Below are positions 59,060 through 64,000 of a DNA stretch of 64,000 nucleotides, piece after piece (position 1 is the stretch's first letter; every line of letters starts with the position of its first letter). The notes below the pieces were generated by a model that saw nothing but the letters and a program-made list of their open reading frames with translations, did not search any database and was not told the origin of the DNA. The position numbers and the translations under genes are program-made. Location: NCBI GenBank assembly GCA_000507305.1, contig DF239032.1, positions 124,001-188,000 on the forward strand, read 5' to 3'. The stretch is from Breviolum minutum Mf 1.05b.01 (Eukaryota; Sar; Dinophyceae; Suessiales; Symbiodiniaceae).

Positions 59060-62000
59060 GCCCGGCATTTCCGGGGCAGAGTACTTCAGAAACCGTCTTC
59101 AAAGGGACATGGCAAGTAGAAATGGAACAAATTCGGATCGATTTTTACTACGGAACGCTACCAATGCATACTCCTGATGCATTTAAGCCCGAGATTTCAA
59201 AAGTACAATGCCCGCGGTTTGGCTGAAATGTCAAGATGAGGAAATATTCTTGACAGGGCCGCCTCGGCCCGATCTGGTGGTGTCCGACCTATCTTCTCTT
59301 TCCAAACCTGACAAATCACACCGCACTCAGAAGTATATAGATAGCGTGAATTTAGACTGAACCCGCAACTCCCAGTGAGAGCGTGAAAAACCCTTGAAAA
59401 CGGCCCCTGATGTTTGTGAAGGGCAAGGTTCACTCTATACCTTCAGGGTGTTACTGTGAAGCCACCGCGAGCGGAATGAATTGCGGGAATGTCTATGCGC
59501 GTTAAAATTGCGTCCCAAGGGCCCGAGAAAATCTTCAGACGAAATGCACATTTGGTAGTTTCAAGGATGTATCACTAGCTGCTTAGGTATTTTGCGTTGT
59601 TAGCAGATGGCATCCGATAGCTCGTCAATTATTTATATATGTATATATATATATATATATGTGTGCTTCACAAACATGTACTCATGGGTTGGCTTGGAAA
59701 AGGAAATCCATGGACTTAGCAATTTTACCATCCATGATAATAGCATGATGAATGCCCTGAAAGGGCCTTTACAGAATGGCTTTCGCTAGCGTGGCCATTC
59801 GGTAACGGCCCTTACAGTAGTCAGACTTCTGAGGAATATAGATGTTGACCATTTCCGGCTATGCTTCAAAATCTGTTTTGACAGTCGGTTTCGGGTGCAG
59901 GCAATTGAGCATCTTCTGCAAAGCAGGAAGATGGTGCAGGCGCTACATTCTTTCGGGCGTCCATCGGCATATTCATGTACTCGAATTGCAGCTTTGACAG
60001 GTGCCCACAAGCACACAAGAAGACCAAGAAGGAGAAGAAGGAGCACAGTCTTCACCAGAAGCTTTTCATTTCGCAAAGCCTCGCATCGAGGACTGGAAAT
60101 CTGGGCCAAGGGATTTCCAGCTTTGGTGAGGATGGGGTCATGAGTGGAGAGGGAGTGCAGTAATTTCAAAGGAAGGATCAAGACACAGCTGTTTGAAAGT
60201 GACACTAGAGAAATGGCAAAAGGCAATGAAGTGCTATGATTGAAGTCTGTGATGATGTATCCGTTCGAATCTGTGATGACAACTGATAGGGCCACTGGTC
60301 AGATCCTGGCCGGAAACAAAAAGACATCAAGTCTATTGCCACGTTAAGAGTTATACATGATTATTCCCAACAAAAGTGATCATGTCACATAGAAATTTTC
60401 AGTCGGGACCCAGGTTTGGAATGGCATCCCAATCAAAAGATGTTGTGGAAGCGGAAATGGTTCATGTTGCTGGTGACTCTCCCAAATCTTGCAAGAAGTT
60501 CGAGGTGGTAGAGTAGATTGCTCGAAAATGACAAGTGACAGGGGTACTGGTCAGATCCAGCCAAAAATCGTCAAAATAAATACGTTCGCATAAGGAAATG
60601 AATCCAAGAAGGACCTAGGATGAATGATTGTTGTGTCAACCGTGTGAAATGGGTATTGGAGAGATTAGTCTATGGGGTACTGGTCAGTAGCTATTCCTTG
60701 GTGATTGGGCAATGTTTGTACGACTTGCTATTCAGATTTCACAAACATGTGCCCATGAGCCCCTGGTTTGTTTTACAACAGTTCTGATGGATTTTGAGGT
60801 TCCTGTTTGGTATTTCTTTACTTGTCGCTAGTGCACCAAGTCAAATGTTAGTTTCAGGCAAAACCATTGGACGCCTCGGCAAAAAAGAAGTCAAATGTTA
60901 ACTACATGTTCCTGACGTGCTCAAAATCAAGTTCAAACATTCCCCAGACAAGTGCGTCGTCACGCTGGGCGACTTTTTGAGTTAGGCAGCAAGTTGGCCT
61001 GGCAGAGTATAGCAGATTAGCAGTGCAGTGTACCATAGATGAGCCATGAACTTTTTGTTGTTTCACTTGGTCTTGGTGCTTGAAAGCTAAACTTAGAGAT
61101 GGGAAGAACTATGCGGAGACTTTCTAAACTGACCTGTAAATGGGTCCTTTTTCCCTGAAATTACGTGCCAAAGCACCTGAGAAGGTTAAGCGGGCGCCCA
61201 AAAAGAAAGTTCGTCTTCCAACTTCCAAGCCCCAGTTCTTCAGCTATAAATTTCTGGGTGTTGTATAATTTGTACAACTTTGGCATTTTTTTTAGATGGA
61301 CGGATGATCCCCCGGGAATTACCTGTATCAAATCATTTAGGCTCCAAAAAGCAAATCGTTTTTAATTATACAGGTGTACCCACCCCAATAAGGGGTATAG
61401 AGGTTGAGAGAATGATTCTGTACAGCCTGCAAGTCTTGCAAACTCTATCTTGGGGGCTTTGAGCATGTACTGTCACTGTCTCTTCGGATTTTGGATTTGT
61501 GAGGTTTTTTTTTTTTTTTTTTGTGGTCCTTTTTCCACATGGTCCACAGGCATCCCCAGCCCAAAAAAATGACTATAGAATGTACACCTCATAGATGAGA
61601 GGCAATTAACTTTAAGATTTAAAATGGAAAAACAAGTGCACCAAGCCAAGTCCAGAGTTACATTCTATATAGAGAGGTCCCAGAGGACCCAAATTTTCAA
61701 CTTCACCACCTTTGGTAATGAATTCCAAAGGTGATGCAAAAGAGGATACTACAACCACTTTCAGACTCACAAATCACGACAATTCACAACCCAAGCGCAG
61801 TCTCATCACCCAGGAGAACACCCAAAAACAAACAGAAGACTTACATGGAACCAACATGTGTGCAGTACATCGAAAATTGAAAAATGGAAAAGAAAACCTT
61901 AATGAAATCTTTCCACTGAGGCGAAGCCAAGAGGGAGAAAAAGAATCATGAACCCACCCTCAAAAAATGAGTTGTTTTTGAAGAAACAAGTGTTATAGAG

Positions 62001-62891
62001 TCAGGGCCCCAAGAAAACATATGCAGAAAAGAAACTTGTACAGAATGGGTTGTGCAAGGTTGAGTTTGTTCTTTTTTTGGAAAATAGATTCCGCCCATAG
62101 CGGAGTGTAACCTGAGAGCACCATTCTGTACATGTGGTGTTGATGCCTGACTCGGGAGTGCTCTAAATTTGGGGGCTCCCCATGTTTCCCTTCCAAAAAA
62201 ACCCTTGCAAACTCATTCTTGGGTGCTCATACCTTGGACTCGCGATGTTTCTTGATGCTCCTGGGGGTTCATATTCTGTAGATCTCACAACGGACATGTG
62301 TGCTGGGAGCTTGATTCTGTAGCTATAAGCCCAGGACCCGCAAGGTGCAATTAAAATTTCCAAGGGGATGCCGGCATGACGGATGGATAAGGGGGCAACC
62401 AACCAATGCAATGGGCCAACAATGGCTTACCCACCCCAACCCTTACTAAGCAACGCTCTATACTATGTAACCAACGAATCAACCAACCAACCCCAACCCC
62501 AAGCGCCTGCAACCTTCCCGTGAATATTTGTTGGGGCAATTCCAAGTTCCAAGTTTTGCGATGAAGAAACATCCATGATGAACCGCTGCAAATTTGAAAG
62601 CCTATATGAGTCTATAGAATAACCTTGGAGAAGCTTTGTCGAGATATTATAAATGCTTCAAGTCTAATTTTGAACACATGATTGAAAATAATTTGGACAT
62701 GTTTTTGGGAGAAAATCATGTTTCTTAAAGTTCAAAAACGAAGAGGCCAAAAACGGATCGTTTCCTTGCCAGTAGGTGGTGGTGTTGCCCAATTTGAAAA
62801 ACAAACGCGGGTGCGAAAACATTTTGCAACTTTACGGTGCGTGTGTGCTGTGTGCTTCATCGTGTTTCTCAAGTGATGTGTCTCCTGCCAG
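59060..62891. other. Long intron(s) of LRR gene
   Basis: No intact LRR exon was seen here. Around 59900-60130 a degraded unit is visible, ending in GGGCCAAGG and CTTTGGTGAGGATGG like the true units. The stretches 60100-61050 and 62990-63830 are diverged copies of each other (shared TGTTGCTGGTGACTCTCCCA and GACAGGGGTACTGGTCAGAT). A T-run of about 20 lies at 61506-61525. 61550-62640 holds nothing I recognise. Confidence 0.5.
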
Positions 62892-62975
62892 GCCTTGGCA
62901 GAAGGCCTCAAACAGAACTCCACTCTGACGCTGCTGTATGCGAGCAATAACAACATCGGCCCTGAAGGGGCGCAG
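62892..62975 (+). CDS. LRR exon 6
   Basis: ALAEGLKQNSTLTLLYA then SNNNIGPEGAQ. Acceptor CTGCCAG, donor CAG|GCTTGG, phase 0, 28 residues. Confidence 0.75.
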
Positions 62976-63892
62976 GCTTGGTGTCCGGTGAGGATGGTGT
63001 CATGAGGGGAGAGGGAGTGAAGCACGGCCGTATGAAAGTGACATTCGGGAAATGACAAAAGGCAATGCAATGCAGCCTTGATTTCCAGATGCATTCATCC
63101 AGTTGAAATTTGTGATGACAAGTGATTGTGGTATTTTGATGTATTTGGCATGTATTGGCCAGATCCTGGTTCAAGAGAGAAACAATTCATAACAGTTCTA
63201 TTTCCAAAACACGTCACCCTGTCATTTTCAAATTTTACGCCAGCAATCAGGTTTTGAATGGCATCCCAATCATACGGATTTTCTGAAGGCTGAAATGGTT
63301 TATGTTGCTGGTGACTCTCCCAAATTGTGCAGGAAAATCATTCAGGTGGTAGATTAGATTGATCCAACATGACAAGTGACAGGGGTACTGGTCAGATCCT
63401 GCCCCAAATCATCGAAAGAAATACTTTCACATAAAGATTTAACTTATACACGTTTGCAATTTTCGGATTTCAAGTTTAAGATCAATGTATGTCATCCCCG
63501 TGAAATGGATGTTGTACAGGCTGAAAGGACGAAATGGGTGACTCTCCCAACTTGTGAAATTAGTATAAGGGAGGAGAGGGATGGGACATGACAAGTGGGG
63601 GTGTACTGGTCAGCTTTTCGTGTTCGGTTGGGCTATGTTAGCTGTTAGTACGACCTGACATGTTCAGGATCATCAAAAATCAAGTGGAAGGATTGCCCCA
63701 AAAAAGTTCCTGGTAAAAGTTGTATATATAGTGAGGCGACTTTTTCAGCCAGGCAGTAAGTTGCCCTGGCAGAGTGAGCTTTCCTGCATGAATACTATAT
63801 AGTTTCTTACTGTAAATGAGAAAAGCTATGGTGAGAATTTTGCATGTTTGCGTGCTTCATTCGTGTTTCTCAAGTCATGTGTCTCCTGCCAG

Positions 63893-63976
63893 GCTCTGGC
63901 CGAGGCCCTGAAACAGAACTCCACCCTGACGGGGCTGCATTTGGAGCTCAACAACATCGGAGATGAAGGGTCAAAG
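63893..63976 (+). CDS. LRR exon 7
   Basis: ALAEALKQNSTLTGLHL then ELNNIGDEGSK. Acceptor CTGCCAG, donor AAG|GCTTGG. Closest to a canonical ribonuclease-inhibitor repeat. The gene continues past the window end. Confidence 0.8.
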
Positions 63977-64000
63977 GCTTGGTGTTTGGTCTGTTTGGTG

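Overview
The window looks like nuclear DNA of a dinoflagellate, most like the photosynthetic peridinin-type lineages (for example Symbiodiniaceae). The reasons are in the sequence. Recognisable exons are short and scattered through kilobases of non-coding DNA. Introns end in AG|G and start with GT, GC or GA. A duplicated gene carries a signal peptide followed by the FVAPP motif typical of dinoflagellate plastid transit peptides. PPR repeats, a kinase, LRR exons, LINE debris and long trinucleotide microsatellites fill the rest. No bacterial operon, tRNA, rRNA or CRISPR structure was found.

Layout. 1-5 kb: degraded sequence with one gag-like coding relic. 5.2-5.4 kb: a 31-bp minisatellite rich in GTAC palindromes. 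6.1-11.9 kb: a same-strand (minus) pile of three LINE retrotransposons: a nearly complete element with ORF1 and an endonuclease/reverse transcriptase ORF2, and two older remnants, one of which carries a poly-A-tailed SINE-like insertion with a target-site duplication. 13.1-13.26 kb: a perfect 59-bp inverted repeat. 14-23 kb: microsatellites, copies of a short TIR-bearing (MITE-like) repeat and unassigned exon-like fragments.

23.4-26.1 kb and 41.9-44.3 kb: two paralogous seven-exon genes for the same small plastid-targeted, single-membrane-span protein. Exon lengths are the same in the two copies, except one extra codon in exon 1 and a lost stop in the last exon of copy 2. Their homologous introns use different donor dinucleotides. 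Between them lie a PPR gene (27.7-32.1 kb, exons joining in phase) and a CDPK-like kinase gene (33.2-38.6 kb) whose catalytic motifs look altered.

49-64 kb: the most interesting region. A large multi-exon gene begins with a domain showing three motifs (SHAWE, YDYTSLYQ, RGWCMAE) that parallel the fungal HET/TIR-like domain. It continues into a series of 84-nt exons, each encoding exactly one 28-residue ribonuclease-inhibitor-type leucine-rich repeat, separated by phase-0 GC-AG introns. Three of these exons sit in near-identical 1.4-kb tandem units, so the receptor-like array appears to grow by duplicating exon plus intron. A frame-broken retrocopy-like insertion lies inside one of its introns. 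The gene runs off the right edge. Function is inferred from architecture only.
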